The notes under the pieces were generated by a model. The model did not search any database and was not told where the DNA came from. It saw only the letters and a list, made by a program, of their open reading frames with translations. From Actinomycetota bacterium (GTDB lineage Bacteria; Actinomycetota; Aquicultoria; SKW223): DNA of 46,691 nt. This document shows, piece by piece, positions 1-8,322 of this stretch (positions are counted from its first letter, which is position 1; each line of letters begins with the position of its first letter). Location of the stretch: NCBI GenBank assembly GCA_026417515.1, contig JAOADC010000012.1:1-46691 (forward strand). Reading direction: 5' to 3'. Position numbers and translations under genes: made by a program.

Positions 1-150
1 GAACTTGATGATCTCTTCAAAGTAATGAATGAAATTGGTGTGAACGAATTATCTGAAGAATGCAGGATATCGATGATGAAGTGGAAAAATAAAGTATGCC
101 TCCACGCTGGAGATTGGCAGTTTGAAGCAGAAGATACAAGAAAAGGTTGA
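1..150 (+). CDS. C-terminal fragment of an unrecognised protein
   Basis: Frame 1 is the only + frame open from the window edge. It reads 49 residues to a TGA at 148-150, and the gene's start lies outside the window. The fragment is acidic and ends in VCLHAGDWQFEAEDTRKG. I do not recognise a family, and it does not match the zinc-binding tail of YabA that precedes rsmI in Bacillus. It would overlap the rsmI start by 29 nt, which fits a tightly packed operon. It could also be a chance open frame. Confidence 0.45.
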   Translation, partial: ELDDLFKVMNEIGVNELSEECRISMMKWKNKVCLHAGDWQFEAEDTRKG

Positions 151-973
151 AAAGAAGGGTACACTTTATATTGTTCCAACTCCTATAGGCAATCTGAAAG
201 ACATTACGCTTAGAGCAATTGAAGTCCTAAAAAATGTCGATTTCATTTTTGCTGAAGATACAAGAGAAACAATAAAACTTTTAAGGCAGTTCGGAATAAA
301 AACAGAAGTTGCTACTTACCTAGGTGGATACCATAAAAAAATTGAAGAAATTCTTCGATTGATATTTTCAGGCAAGGACATTGCTATTGTTTCAGATAGG
401 GGAACACCTTGCGTGAACGATCCTGGATATGAGTTGGTCGCAAAAGCGTATGAAAACAAGGTAAAAGTGGTACCCTTGCCAGGGCCTAATGCTGCGATAA
501 CTGCACTTGAAGCATCCGGTTTTCCTACAGATGAATTTTTTTATCTCGGATTCTTCCCAAAGAAAGGCAAACAGAGGAAGTCAATAATCGAGTTCATTGC
601 CAGGGAAAGAAGGACAGTTGTTTTTTATGAATCTCCAAAACGATTGTTATCCACCTTGAAGGATTTACAGATCGAGATAGGGGACGATAGGTTCTGTTTT
701 ATAGCCAGAGAACTAACTAAAGCACACGAAGAGTTGATAAGAGGAAGGCTCTCAGAAGTAATAGAAAAACTTCAAAGTCGTAGCAGGGTTTTGGGAGAAT
801 TTGTAGTTGTATTAGGTCCTTCAGAAAAGATTGAAAATTTAGAATCTGAGGCTGTAAAACTTGCTCGCTTGCTTACAAATGAAGGCTTACAACCAAAAAA
901 AGCAGCAAAGATAGCATCAAACATTTTCAATGTTAAACAAAGAGTAATTTATGAGTATTTATTGAGAGATTAA
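122..973 (+). CDS. rsmI: 16S rRNA (cytidine(1402)-2'-O)-methyltransferase RsmI
   Basis: RsmI uses S-adenosylmethionine to 2'-O-methylate C1402 in the decoding centre of 16S rRNA. The 283-residue length is typical. The family motifs are present in order: TPIGNLKDIT at residues 20-29, EDTR at 45-48, a loop SDRGTPCVNDPG at 91-102 and PLPGPNAAITAL at 118-129. Together these form the tetrapyrrole-methylase-type fold. The usual SDAG is SDRG here, a small deviation beside the SAM pocket. The start is TTG at 122, nine bases after GGAG at 109-112; no ATG, GTG or TTG lies between it and the conserved core. Its TAA overlaps the stop of the convergent abrB gene by four bases. Confidence 0.95.
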   Translation: MKQKIQEKVEKKGTLYIVPTPIGNLKDITLRAIEVLKNVDFIFAEDTRETIKLLRQFGIKTEVATYLGGYHKKIEEILRLIFSGKDIAIVSDRGTPCVNDPGYELVAKAYENKVKVVPLPGPNAAITALEASGFPTDEFFYLGFFPKKGKQRKSIIEFIARERRTVVFYESPKRLLSTLKDLQIEIGDDRFCFIARELTKAHEELIRGRLSEVIEKLQSRSRVLGEFVVVLGPSEKIENLESEAVKLARLLTNEGLQPKKAAKIASNIFNVKQRVIYEYLLRD

Positions 974-1224
974 GCAGATTCGATTTCTTCTGAAATGGAT
1001 TTTTGACAGCGGCTACAGAGTTTCTTTCCTTTGAACTCTTTAAGAGATCTGGATGAACCACAGAAAATGCAGGACTCAGTATGTCTTCTTATAACTACTT
1101 CATTTCCTTGAAGAATTATCTCAAGCGGATCTCCTGGCTTGATTTCAAGAACATTACGGAATTCTATTGGGATAACAACACGACCAACAGGGTCAAGGTG
1201 GCGCACCACCCCTCTTATCTTCAT
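970..1224 (-). CDS. abrB: AbrB/SpoVT-family transition-state regulator with C-terminal Cys4 motif
   Basis: This 84-residue protein has the N-terminal AbrB swapped-hairpin DNA-binding domain (residues 1-48, core LDPVGRVVIPIEFRNVL). The tail CIFCGSS...LCSRC has two CxxC pairs and looks zinc-ribbon-like, as in clostridial AbrB homologues. AbrB proteins bind AT-rich DNA as tetramers and repress many stationary-phase genes. I chose the ATG at 1224 rather than upstream in-frame codons because AAAGGAGG lies nine bases before it. The gene is divergent from metG, as in Bacillus, and has its own promoter. Targets here are unknown; autoregulation is a reasonable inference from the family. Confidence 0.93.
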   Translation of the reverse strand: MKIRGVVRHLDPVGRVVIPIEFRNVLEIKPGDPLEIILQGNEVVIRRHTESCIFCGSSRSLKEFKGKKLCSRCQKSISEEIESA

Positions 1225-1263
1225 TTTTACTGGCCTCCTTTGATTTATAATAGATGTCAATTT

Positions 1264-1292
1264 ATTCTAAACTCTATGAGCAATATTGTAAA
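1264..1292 (-). promoter_or_regulatory. sigma-A type promoter of abrB
   Basis: Read on the minus strand, a -35 TTTACA (1292-1287) and a -10 TAGAAT (1269-1264) are separated by exactly 17 bases. The predicted start of transcription lies about 30 bases before the abrB ATG. Recognised by consensus match only. Confidence 0.7.
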
Positions 1293-1332
1293 CTTGCTCA
1301 AAAAAATGGTAAATAAGTGAGGTGAAAGTGAT

Positions 1333-2850
1333 TTGGAAAAATTTTACATAACAACTGCGATAGATTACGTCAACGCTTCTCCACATATTGGTCATGCTTT
1401 AGAAAAGGTACAGGCAGATGTGATTGCAAGGTATCAAAGGCTGAAAGGCTTAAAAGTATTTTTTCTTACAGGAACAGATGAGCATGGAACGAAAATCCTT
1501 CGCGCATCCAAAGAAGAAGGAATTTCAACTCAGGAGTTTTGTGATTTAAGGAGTTCTGAGTTCAAAGAACTAGCCCGACAATTAAATATCTCAAACGATT
1601 ATTTCATCAGAACAACCGATAAGAGACATGAGAAAGCTTCACAGAAGCTATGGTTATCATGCAAGAAAGATATATATAAGTCGAAATACCGTGGATATTA
1701 TTGTGTAGGATGTGAAGCATACCTTACTGAAAAGGATCTTGTTGATGGTTGCTGTCCAGTTCATGGAACAAAACCAGAGATTATTGAAGAAGAAAACTAC
1801 TTTTTTAGATTGAGTGCCTACAGAGATAAACTTTTGGCATTCTACGAAGAAAACCAAGATTTTGTTTTTCCTAAGGAAAGATTTAATGAAGTCTACTCCT
1901 TTGTTGAATCAGGACTTGAAGACATATCGATTTCTCGTTCCAAGTCAAAATTGGCCTGGGGGATTGAGGTACCGGATGATCCTGATCAGGTTATGTATGT
2001 TTGGTTTGATGCTCTTACCAATTACATATCAGCAATTGGTTACTCTGACGACGAGAAAACATTTAATGAGTATTGGCCAGCAGATATGCATGTCATAGGT
2101 AAGGATATTTCTCGCTTCCATTGCATTTTATGGCCAGCAATGCTTATGAGCGCTGGTCTCCCCCTGCCTAAGAAAGTCTTTATTCATGGTTTTCTAACTG
2201 TCGAAGGGGAGAAGATGTCAAAATCAAAGGGAAATGTAGTAAATCCATTTGAAGTCATTTCAGAATTTGGCTCTGATGCACTTCGTTATTATCTGATAGC
2301 TGAAGTTCCTACCACTGAGGATGGTGATTTTTCCAGATCGAGATTCATTGAAAGATACAACTCTGATCTTGCTAATGATTACGGAAACTCATTTTATAGG
2401 ATGCTAAAACTTGCTTTAAAGAACCAGATAAAGATCTTGAGAAAACCTGAACAGTTGAGCGAAGAGGATATAAGGTTTATTAAAGAAGTGGATTCAAAGT
2501 TTTCTGATTATCTTAAAGCGATGGAGGCATTAAGATTAAAGGATGCCTGCCAGATTGCTCTGGACTCAGTTAGATCTGTAAACAAATACATTGATTTATC
2601 TGCCCCATGGTCGGTTGCAAAAACTGATGTTTATGCATTTGAGAGAATCCTTTATATTATTTTCGATGCTTTAAGGAGGGCTTCGATAATCCTAAATCCA
2701 GTTATTCCAAATGCATCATCAAAAATGTTTGCCTCAATGGGAGTTGATCCAACTTCTATAAAATTGGAAGACGCAGGCAGTTATGGAACAGTTTCTCAGT
2801 ATGTATTAAATGAATCTGAACCATTATTTCCAAGGATAGAGAAAGAATGA
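1333..2850 (+). CDS. metG: methionyl-tRNA synthetase
   Basis: MetG charges tRNA-Met with methionine in the cytoplasm. It is a class I synthetase with the HIGH motif at residues 18-21 and KMSKS at 294-298. A zinc knuckle is formed by C124, C127, C141 and H144, the single-knuckle pattern known from Thermus-type MetRS. The alpha-helical anticodon-binding domain follows. At 505 residues it lacks the C-terminal tRNA-binding (EMAP-like) domain present in the roughly 660-residue Bacillus enzyme. The start is TTG at 1333, preceded by GAGGTGA with good spacing. It overlaps tatD by four bases (ATGA), so translation is probably coupled. Confidence 0.97.
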   Translation: MEKFYITTAIDYVNASPHIGHALEKVQADVIARYQRLKGLKVFFLTGTDEHGTKILRASKEEGISTQEFCDLRSSEFKELARQLNISNDYFIRTTDKRHEKASQKLWLSCKKDIYKSKYRGYYCVGCEAYLTEKDLVDGCCPVHGTKPEIIEEENYFFRLSAYRDKLLAFYEENQDFVFPKERFNEVYSFVESGLEDISISRSKSKLAWGIEVPDDPDQVMYVWFDALTNYISAIGYSDDEKTFNEYWPADMHVIGKDISRFHCILWPAMLMSAGLPLPKKVFIHGFLTVEGEKMSKSKGNVVNPFEVISEFGSDALRYYLIAEVPTTEDGDFSRSRFIERYNSDLANDYGNSFYRMLKLALKNQIKILRKPEQLSEEDIRFIKEVDSKFSDYLKAMEALRLKDACQIALDSVRSVNKYIDLSAPWSVAKTDVYAFERILYIIFDALRRASIILNPVIPNASSKMFASMGVDPTSIKLEDAGSYGTVSQYVLNESEPLFPRIEKE

Positions 2851-3611
2851 TTGATTCACACGCTCATCTTGAAATGTTAGTAGATCCAGAAAACAAGATA
2901 AGAAGTGCTTTTCAACAGGGTGTTAAGAGAATACTAACAGTTATCGAACCAACAGAAGATTGGAAAAAAGCAATTAACTTGGTCGAGAATTTTGACCATA
3001 TACTTTTTTCTGCTGGAGTTCATCCTCATAATGCAAAACTTAATGAACCACAAGTTGAAGAACTTTTAATAAATTTGCTCGAACACAAGAAGGCGGTTGC
3101 AGTAGGTGAAATTGGGCTTGACTATCATTATATGAATTCAGATCCTCAAAAACAGAAAGAAGTTTTCATTAATCAACTGAGGTTGGCAAGGGAATTTAAA
3201 AAACCTGTAATTGTTCATACAAGAGATGCGTTTGAGGATACAATCCGCATTTTGGAGAGTGAAGGATATTTAAATGAAATGACGCTCTTCCACTGTTTTT
3301 CTCTGGGACCAAACGAGATTGAATTCCTGATGAAAAAAGGTTGTTATGTTTCTTTTGCTGGAAACTTTACCTATCCAAAAGCCGATAGAATTAGGGAAGC
3401 ATTAAAAAAAGCAAAGATTGATAAGATAATGTTTGAGACCGACTGTCCGTTTTTATCTCCACAGCCAGTAAGGGGGAAAAAGAATGAACCTGCGTTTGTT
3501 GCCTTTAATTACAGGGAGGCATCAAGAATTTTAAACTTACATATTGAAGAACTTGTTAAAAAGGTAGAAGATAACTTTCAAAAATTCTTTAGAATATTTG
3601 ACAGAGACTGA
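2847..3611 (+). CDS. tatD: TatD-family metal-dependent deoxyribonuclease
   Basis: A 254-residue TIM-barrel hydrolase of the TatD family, probably a Mg2+-dependent 3'-5' exonuclease or DNase. The metal ligands are visible: DSHAHLE at residues 3-9 (H5, H7), GEIGLDYHY, HTRDA and the FETDCPFLSP segment. Length is typical. It follows metG directly, the same pair as metS-yabD in Bacillus, and shares the metG transcript through a four-base overlap. The physiological substrate of this family is still debated. A strong promoter for the next gene lies within its last codons. Confidence 0.94.
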   Translation: MIDSHAHLEMLVDPENKIRSAFQQGVKRILTVIEPTEDWKKAINLVENFDHILFSAGVHPHNAKLNEPQVEELLINLLEHKKAVAVGEIGLDYHYMNSDPQKQKEVFINQLRLAREFKKPVIVHTRDAFEDTIRILESEGYLNEMTLFHCFSLGPNEIEFLMKKGCYVSFAGNFTYPKADRIREALKKAKIDKIMFETDCPFLSPQPVRGKKNEPAFVAFNYREASRILNLHIEELVKKVEDNFQKFFRIFDRD

Positions 3612-3625
3612 TTTTTGAATATAAT
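3598..3625 (+). promoter_or_regulatory. full-consensus sigma-A promoter upstream of the 3D-domain gene
   Basis: TTGACA at 3598-3603 and TATAAT at 3620-3625 are both perfect consensus hexamers with a 16-base spacer. The -35 lies inside the end of tatD and the -10 just after its stop. It would start a transcript about 26 bases before the 3D-domain gene, separating it from the metG-tatD transcript. Confidence 0.8.
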
Positions 3626-3658
3626 CTTAATTCTCTTGCGACGGCTTAAAAATATCAT

Positions 3659-4630
3659 ATGCGAAGCATAAATTTAAGGCTGTCGCGGACTGATCTTCTT
3701 TTAGTCGCAGCTTTAATTTTTATCGCAGCAATTTTCGCAGCAACTTTTGTACCATCAAAGGTTGTTTTAATAGAAGACGGAAGAAAAGTTGAAATAAAAA
3801 CCAGAAAGATTTTAGTCCGCGATGTGCTAAAAGAAAATCAAATATCGGTATCATCATTTGACAAGGTCTATCCTTCGCTTGATTCATGTGTTTCAGATTC
3901 GTCCAATCGGATAATCATCAAAAAAGCAAGAAGGGTACTTATCTCTAAAAGGGGCTTTAAAGAATCCCATATCACCTTTGCCAGGAACTTTAAGGAACTT
4001 TACCAGGAACTTGGATTGAAAGACAGAAAAAGCATATTTGTAAGACCTTCAGGTAATTTGGACAGCCAGACAATCTTAATTATCGAAAAAGCAAGACAGG
4101 TGGAAATCAACTATCTCGTCTACTTTGATGAGCGAGGAAGGGTCGTTTCAGCGAAAAAGAACGCCGGTGTTAAAAAGGTTAAAATGCGCAAATTGTACAG
4201 TGGGGATACACTTGTTGCCTCCCTAATTTTAGAGGAAAAGGTACTTAAACAGCCAGTAAAGATTATGCCTAAAAAAGTCGTTGCCAGAAGTATGGTTAGG
4301 GGAAGAAAGATAACAAGTAGAGGCGACTCTCGTCAGGTAAAACTCTCAGATTCGAAAGTTTTTGAAATGGTTTCAACTGCTTACGCACCAGGTGCAGGGG
4401 CGGGATACATAACTGCCACGGGTGCTAGAGCAGGCTATGGAATTGCAGCAGTAGATCCCTCAGTGATTCCATTGGGAACGAAACTTTACATTCCAGGTTA
4501 TGGATATGCTGTTGCTCTGGATACAGGAGGAGCCATTAAGGGAATGAGGATAGATCTTTGCTTTGATAGCAGAATAGAAGCTTTGAACTGGGGAAGAAGA
4601 AGGGTTACCGTTTACATTGTTGAAAAATAA
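3659..4630 (+). CDS. YabE-like cell-wall protein with DUF348 region and C-terminal 3D domain
   Basis: A 323-residue exported protein. Residues about 12-32 form a single hydrophobic segment after a basic N-terminus, a signal anchor or signal peptide. Residues about 35-150 resemble DUF348 repeats. The last 85 residues form a 3D domain: AYAPGAGAG, a TATG turn, AVDPSVIPLGTKLYIPGYG, DTGGAIKG, IDLCF, with the conserved aspartates that name the fold. Related proteins (Bacillus YabE, Rpf-like factors) act on peptidoglycan, probably as lytic transglycosylases. It sits between tatD and rsmA exactly as yabE does in Bacillus. No clear SD precedes the ATG at 3659, although the promoter is excellent. Confidence 0.9.
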   Translation: MRSINLRLSRTDLLLVAALIFIAAIFAATFVPSKVVLIEDGRKVEIKTRKILVRDVLKENQISVSSFDKVYPSLDSCVSDSSNRIIIKKARRVLISKRGFKESHITFARNFKELYQELGLKDRKSIFVRPSGNLDSQTILIIEKARQVEINYLVYFDERGRVVSAKKNAGVKKVKMRKLYSGDTLVASLILEEKVLKQPVKIMPKKVVARSMVRGRKITSRGDSRQVKLSDSKVFEMVSTAYAPGAGAGYITATGARAGYGIAAVDPSVIPLGTKLYIPGYGYAVALDTGGAIKGMRIDLCFDSRIEALNWGRRRVTVYIVEK

Positions 4631-5487
4631 TGCTAAATGAAGAATTTGAATCCACTTTATTGCTGGCAAAACTTAAAGAATTTGGAATAAAACCAACCAA
4701 AAAACTAGGACAGCATTTTCTTTTTGATAAGAACATTCTAAAAAAGATAGTTAATACAGTTCCTGAAATTGATAAAAAAACAGTTTTGGAAATAGGTCCT
4801 GGACCTGGTGCGCTAACCCTTGAGATGCTTAAATGTGGAGCAAGAGTTATTGCCATTGAGAAAGATGAACGCTTCATTGAATTCTTAAGAAGAAATGTGC
4901 AGATTCATTTCAGAGAAAGCTTAGATCTGATCCACTCTGATGCACTTAAAGTTGATGTTTCTTGTTTAAAACCACTACCAACAGTGCTTGTTTCAAACCT
5001 ACCATACAACATTGCTGCCACGTTGATAGTGGAATACCTAAAGAAATATGAGTTTATTGACTTATACGTAGTAACTGTCCAGCGAGAAGTTGCACAGCGA
5101 CTTGCTTCTGAACCAAACAACAAGCATTACGGTTCACTTTCGGTTAAAGTCAGCGCTGTTGCAGATATGAAATTATTATTTAAGATAAAGCCTGGTGCAT
5201 TCTTGCCGCCACCAAAGGTTGAGTCTCAGGTTATCTTATTAAAAAGGAATCCAAAGATTTCGGTATCTGAACTTGAGGATTTTTTTGATTTCGTCGATCT
5301 TTGTTTTGCTCACAGGCGAAAGACTCTTGTTAACAACCTTCTAGAAGCAGAAATATTCTTCAGTAGAAATGAAGCGATAGAGTTTTTAAGAAACTTCAAA
5401 ATGAAGGATAACGCTCGACCAGAGGAAATTGAATTAGAAACATATCTTAATATGTTTGAGCATTTAAAAAGCCTATTAAAACAGTGA
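4630..5487 (+). CDS. rsmA: 16S rRNA dimethyladenosine transferase RsmA (KsgA)
   Basis: RsmA dimethylates two adjacent adenosines near the 3' end of 16S rRNA during late 30S assembly. The 285-residue protein shows the family opening KKLGQHFLFDKNIL, the SAM-binding loop EIGPGPGALT and the catalytic NLPYN motif. The small C-terminal domain includes the segment FAHRRKTL. The ATG overlaps the preceding TAA by one base (TAATG). Loss of this enzyme gives kasugamycin resistance in other bacteria. The neighbours match the Bacillus yabE-ksgA-veg order, although the intervening rnmV and yabG are absent. Confidence 0.97.
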   Translation: MLNEEFESTLLLAKLKEFGIKPTKKLGQHFLFDKNILKKIVNTVPEIDKKTVLEIGPGPGALTLEMLKCGARVIAIEKDERFIEFLRRNVQIHFRESLDLIHSDALKVDVSCLKPLPTVLVSNLPYNIAATLIVEYLKKYEFIDLYVVTVQREVAQRLASEPNNKHYGSLSVKVSAVADMKLLFKIKPGAFLPPPKVESQVILLKRNPKISVSELEDFFDFVDLCFAHRRKTLVNNLLEAEIFFSRNEAIEFLRNFKMKDNARPEEIELETYLNMFEHLKSLLKQ

Positions 5488-5513
5488 AGAAATGCACAAA
5501 TTTTAATAAAATC

Positions 5514-5542
5514 TTGCAAATGTAACAAAAGTAGCATATAAT
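5514..5542 (+). promoter_or_regulatory. strong sigma-A promoter of the veg operon
   Basis: TTGCAA at 5514-5519 and TATAAT at 5537-5542 are separated by exactly 17 bases, 24 bases before the veg ATG. The Bacillus veg promoter is also one of the strongest vegetative promoters, so position and quality both fit. The same hexamer pair with the same spacing recurs upstream of livK. Confidence 0.85.
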
Positions 5543-5566
5543 ATTCCAAACTTCACAGGAGGAACA

Positions 5567-5851
5567 ATGGAACACGCCGAAGTAGAAGCATACCAGGCTA
5601 TCTTGAAAATCCGTTCTACTCTAAGCAGTCTTGTTGGAAGCAAATTCAAATTTAAAACAAATTTGGGTCGTTGCAGAGTACATGAAGCTGAGGGGTATAT
5701 CAAAGAAGTATATCCTCATCTTTTTGTAGTTTATTATGAGGATACACCTGATGGAAAGTGCGTATCGTATACCTACACCGATGTATTAACAAAAACAGTG
5801 GAAATCTTTCACTGTGAAACAGGATGCCATCTCTTTCCCTGGATAAATTAG
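5567..5851 (+). CDS. veg: Veg family protein
   Basis: A 94-residue protein with the Veg core: a small beta-barrel read from residues about 22-80, including NLGRCRVHEAEGYI, YPHLFVVYY and VSYTYTDVLTKTVEIF. In Bacillus, Veg is abundant in growing cells and promotes biofilm matrix expression by interfering with SinR, but its biochemical role is not settled. No sinR is seen here. AGGAGG lies four bases before the ATG and a consensus promoter precedes it. Three cysteines (two near the C-terminus, in FHCETGCH) are not a feature I know from Bacillus Veg. Confidence 0.9.
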   Translation: MEHAEVEAYQAILKIRSTLSSLVGSKFKFKTNLGRCRVHEAEGYIKEVYPHLFVVYYEDTPDGKCVSYTYTDVLTKTVEIFHCETGCHLFPWIN

Positions 5852-5858
5852 TATCTCA

Positions 5859-6755
5859 ATGAGTAACGCCGTTCTTCTAAAATCTTTCGCAAAACTTAAC
5901 CTGTTCTTAAAAATTCTTGGAAAAAGAAACGATGGATACCACGAAATTGAAAGCCTTTTCCAGTCTATAGATTTTTGTGATCATCTGAGAATTGAAACCA
6001 TCGATTTCAACAAGGATGTTGTTTATTTCAGCACAGATAAAGTTCACCCAGAAAAGAGCACTGTAAAAAAAGCACTGTTAGAGGTGAGAAACCTAACCAG
6101 GCAAAAGGGTAAGGATTTTCCTAATGTAAAAATTGAGGTTAAGAAAAACATACCAATTGGCTCTGGCTTAGGCGGGGGCAGTTCCAATGCTGCAGCAGTT
6201 ATAATTGGGCTAAATGATATTTTTAACATTGGTTTAAGTCAAAAAGAAATGCTTGAAGTTGCCTCAAAAGTTGGTTCAGATGTTCCCTTCTTTATCTATG
6301 GTGGTCTGTGTGTGGTAAGAGGAAGAGGAGATATTGTTCAACCATTGGATATAGATTTTGATGCCGAGTTTGCTATTACCATTCCGAATGTAGCAATTTA
6401 TAGTGGTCAGGCATACAAAGCGTGGGAAGAGACAGAAAGAACTGATAATAATTTTTTCAGCCTAGAAGAAGCAATTAACCAGATAAAGAAGTCGAATCTC
6501 AATAAGGAGCATTTATTTTACAATTCATTTGAAAAGATAATTTTAAGTTCATATCCTGAGGTAAGAAAGGTATTTAATGAATTTGAAAAGTCGGGGCTTG
6601 AGCCAGTCTTATCAGGTAGTGGTTCAGCGGTGTATGCAGTTTTAAGAAAAGATAGTGATAAAGAAAAAATTGTTTTTGAACTTGGTAAAAAAGGGTTTAA
6701 TATAATTTTTGCAAAAACGGTGAAACCTGGAGTGGCGGAGATATCTCAAAAATGA
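5859..6755 (+). CDS. ispE: 4-diphosphocytidyl-2-C-methyl-D-erythritol kinase
   Basis: IspE phosphorylates CDP-methylerythritol in the non-mevalonate (MEP) route to isoprenoids. It belongs to the GHMP kinase family: FAKLNLFLKILGKRNDGYHE near the N-terminus, the ATP-binding PIGSGLGGGSSNAAA loop around residues 95-110, and the C-terminal motif SGSGSAVYAV. At 298 residues it is full length. It begins seven bases after veg, as in Bacillus, and overlaps the next gene by four bases. Its presence shows that this organism makes isoprenoids by the MEP pathway. Confidence 0.96.
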   Translation: MSNAVLLKSFAKLNLFLKILGKRNDGYHEIESLFQSIDFCDHLRIETIDFNKDVVYFSTDKVHPEKSTVKKALLEVRNLTRQKGKDFPNVKIEVKKNIPIGSGLGGGSSNAAAVIIGLNDIFNIGLSQKEMLEVASKVGSDVPFFIYGGLCVVRGRGDIVQPLDIDFDAEFAITIPNVAIYSGQAYKAWEETERTDNNFFSLEEAINQIKKSNLNKEHLFYNSFEKIILSSYPEVRKVFNEFEKSGLEPVLSGSGSAVYAVLRKDSDKEKIVFELGKKGFNIIFAKTVKPGVAEISQK

Positions 6756-7504
6756 TTACAGCAATTGTTCTAGGTGGGGGGCAGCTTAAAGAACAGTCCC
6801 TTCCAAAAAGCTTGATTGAGTTTCAGGGATCTCCTTTGATTGTCCGCATTACTGAAGCGCTTGAAAAGTCTTCATATGTTAGTTCCATCATACTAATTGT
6901 TCCAGATGAAGTAAGAAATTCGGTGGATGGAAAGTTCAGCAAAGTCAAAGCATTTGTTTCATCAGGAAAGGATTTGATCGAAAAGATTTATGAAGCATTA
7001 GATTATGTGGATACTGAGTATGTCCTCATTATGCCAGTTGATGTTCCTTTTATCAATGAAGAGGTGATCGATGGATTTATTTTGGAATGCTTGGAGAAAA
7101 AGGGTGATGCTTTCTATCCAATAATTTCAAAACAAGTTATTGAGAAGAGATTCCCTGGCACGAAGAGAACATATGGAAAATTAAAGGAAGGCACTTTTAC
7201 AGGCGGAAATGTTTTTCTAATAAAAAAATCTCTATTTTATCTGAACAGAAATTTCATTGAAGAAATTTATGCTGCAAGAAAAAATGCCTTTAAAATGGCA
7301 CGCGTAGCAGGAATTGGAATCTTCTTAAAAGGTCTGTTAGGTATCCTTCGAATAAGAGATGCTGAAAAAAGAGTTTCTAAATTGTTTAACAATGCTGAAC
7401 TCAAAGCAGTTATAACAAAATATCCAGAAATTGGTATAGATGTTGATAAGATTGAGGACTTAGAAATGCTGAAAAAACTCGAGAGGGTAGGAAGCAATGC
7501 CTGA
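6752..7504 (+). CDS. MobA-like NTP-transferase domain protein
   Basis: A 250-residue nucleotidyltransferase-fold protein. It begins MITAIVLGGGQLKEQSLPK, the GGG-plus-basic signature of sugar/cofactor nucleotidyltransferases, and has VDVPF at the metal site (around residue 90). It ends with the segment GIDVDKIEDLEMLKKL, typical of MobA-like and IspD-like enzymes. The substrate cannot be named from sequence. Neighbouring ispE makes IspD-like cytidylyl transfer tempting, but IspD motifs are not clear, and in other genomes a related protein sits next to ispE without a proven role. It overlaps both flanking genes (ATGA with ispE, eight bases with ridA). Confidence 0.8.
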   Translation: MITAIVLGGGQLKEQSLPKSLIEFQGSPLIVRITEALEKSSYVSSIILIVPDEVRNSVDGKFSKVKAFVSSGKDLIEKIYEALDYVDTEYVLIMPVDVPFINEEVIDGFILECLEKKGDAFYPIISKQVIEKRFPGTKRTYGKLKEGTFTGGNVFLIKKSLFYLNRNFIEEIYAARKNAFKMARVAGIGIFLKGLLGILRIRDAEKRVSKLFNNAELKAVITKYPEIGIDVDKIEDLEMLKKLERVGSNA

Positions 7505-7892
7505 TTATTTGAAGCATTCACCCTTTCCTTTAGGACCGTATTCAACAGCTGTTAAATACGGAAATTTACTTTTTGTCTCCGGGCAGATCCCGGTTGATGA
7601 AAACGGGGAGGTGGTTGGAAAGACAGTTAAAGAGCAGACTTTGAAAGCTCTTGAGCAGCTTTACAGGGCTGCTGGATGGCCTGACGCGAGTTCAAACTGC
7701 CTTGCGGTCAGAGTATACACTACTGATATAGAGAAGGCAGCAGAACTCAATGAGGCCTATCTTAGGTTTCATGAAGATAACAGGCTTCCTCTGCCAGCAA
7801 GGGAGCTTGTTGGAGTGAGCGCTTTACCAAAAGGTGCTCTTGTTGAGATTGCTGGCATATTTGCTTTAGAAAGTCACTGGGAGGAAAAATGA
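7497..7892 (+). CDS. ridA: RidA family reactive enamine/imine deaminase
   Basis: A 131-residue YjgF/YER057c/UK114 protein. RidA hydrolyses the reactive 2-aminoacrylate made by PLP enzymes such as serine or threonine dehydratase, protecting other PLP enzymes. Visible family marks are [20 protein letters not shown] near the N-terminus, the catalytic arginine in [15 protein letters not shown], and a VEI segment near the C-terminus. The usual VEIEA is VEIAG here. It holds the position of yabJ in the Bacillus purR-yabJ-spoVG cluster, but purR is missing. The start ATG overlaps the upstream gene by eight bases. Confidence 0.95.
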   Translation: MPDYLKHSPFPLGPYSTAVKYGNLLFVSGQIPVDENGEVVGKTVKEQTLKALEQLYRAAGWPDASSNCLAVRVYTTDIEKAAELNEAYLRFHEDNRLPLPARELVGVSALPKGALVEIAGIFALESHWEEK

Positions 7893-8152
7893 AGGTTACA
7901 AAAGTTGATGTAAGGTTAAGAAACGATGAAAACACAAAGCTCAAAGCCATAGCATCAGTAACTTTTGATGATGAATTTGTGGTTCATGGCATCAGAGTTG
8001 TTGAAGGCGAAAAGGGTATGTTTATTGCTATGCCTTCAAAGAAGACTGCTGACGGAAAGCATAAGGATATTGCTCATCCTTTAAAAACAGAAACCCGGCA
8101 GATGATTCAAGAAGCAGTGCTTGCTGAATACGCTAAGAAGAAGAGCGAGTAG
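7889..8152 (+). CDS. spoVG: SpoVG family regulator
   Basis: An 87-residue protein matching SpoVG along its whole length, with [20 protein letters not shown] at the N-terminus and the conserved [20 protein letters not shown] centre followed by [12 protein letters not shown]. SpoVG proteins bind DNA and RNA site-specifically and affect septation, capsule and virulence genes in Firmicutes and spirochaetes. They are widespread in non-sporulating bacteria, so the name does not imply sporulation. It overlaps ridA by four bases (ATGA). Confidence 0.95.
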   Translation: MKVTKVDVRLRNDENTKLKAIASVTFDDEFVVHGIRVVEGEKGMFIAMPSKKTADGKHKDIAHPLKTETRQMIQEAVLAEYAKKKSE

Positions 8153-8180
8153 CAGTTCTGGTTCATTAAAAAACAGAATA

Positions 8181-8208
8181 TTGATTTAACGAGTCAGGCT
8201 AATATAAT
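8181..8208 (+). promoter_or_regulatory. promoter of tRNA-Gln (and possibly glmU)
   Basis: TTGATT at 8181-8186 and a perfect TATAAT at 8203-8208 with a 16-base spacer, about 20 bases upstream of the tRNA. No terminator is visible between the tRNA and glmU, so glmU may be read from the same start. Confidence 0.75.
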
Positions 8209-8227
8209 TATTATTTTGCCTGCATTT

Positions 8228-8302
8228 TGGGGTGTGGCCTAGCGGTAAGGCACGGGACTTTGGATCCCGCCACCGGAGGTTCGAATCCTCCCACCCCAGC
8301 CA
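8228..8302 (+). tRNA. tRNA-Gln (anticodon UUG)
   Basis: A complete 75-base cloverleaf. The seven-pair acceptor stem runs TGGGGTG (8228-8234) against CACCCCA (8292-8298), followed by discriminator G and an encoded CCA. The anticodon stem CGGGA/TCCCG closes the loop CTTTGGA, giving anticodon TTG. The T loop is TTCGAAT. glmU begins 20 bases downstream. Confidence 0.96.
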
Positions 8303-8322
8303 ATTTGTTTTGGAGGTTTCAA

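Noticed and set aside
8227-8322. Upstream extension of glmU through the tRNA-Gln gene
   Set aside because: The frame is open only because the tRNA has no stop in it. ATG 8323 has a good SD and matches the family N-terminus.
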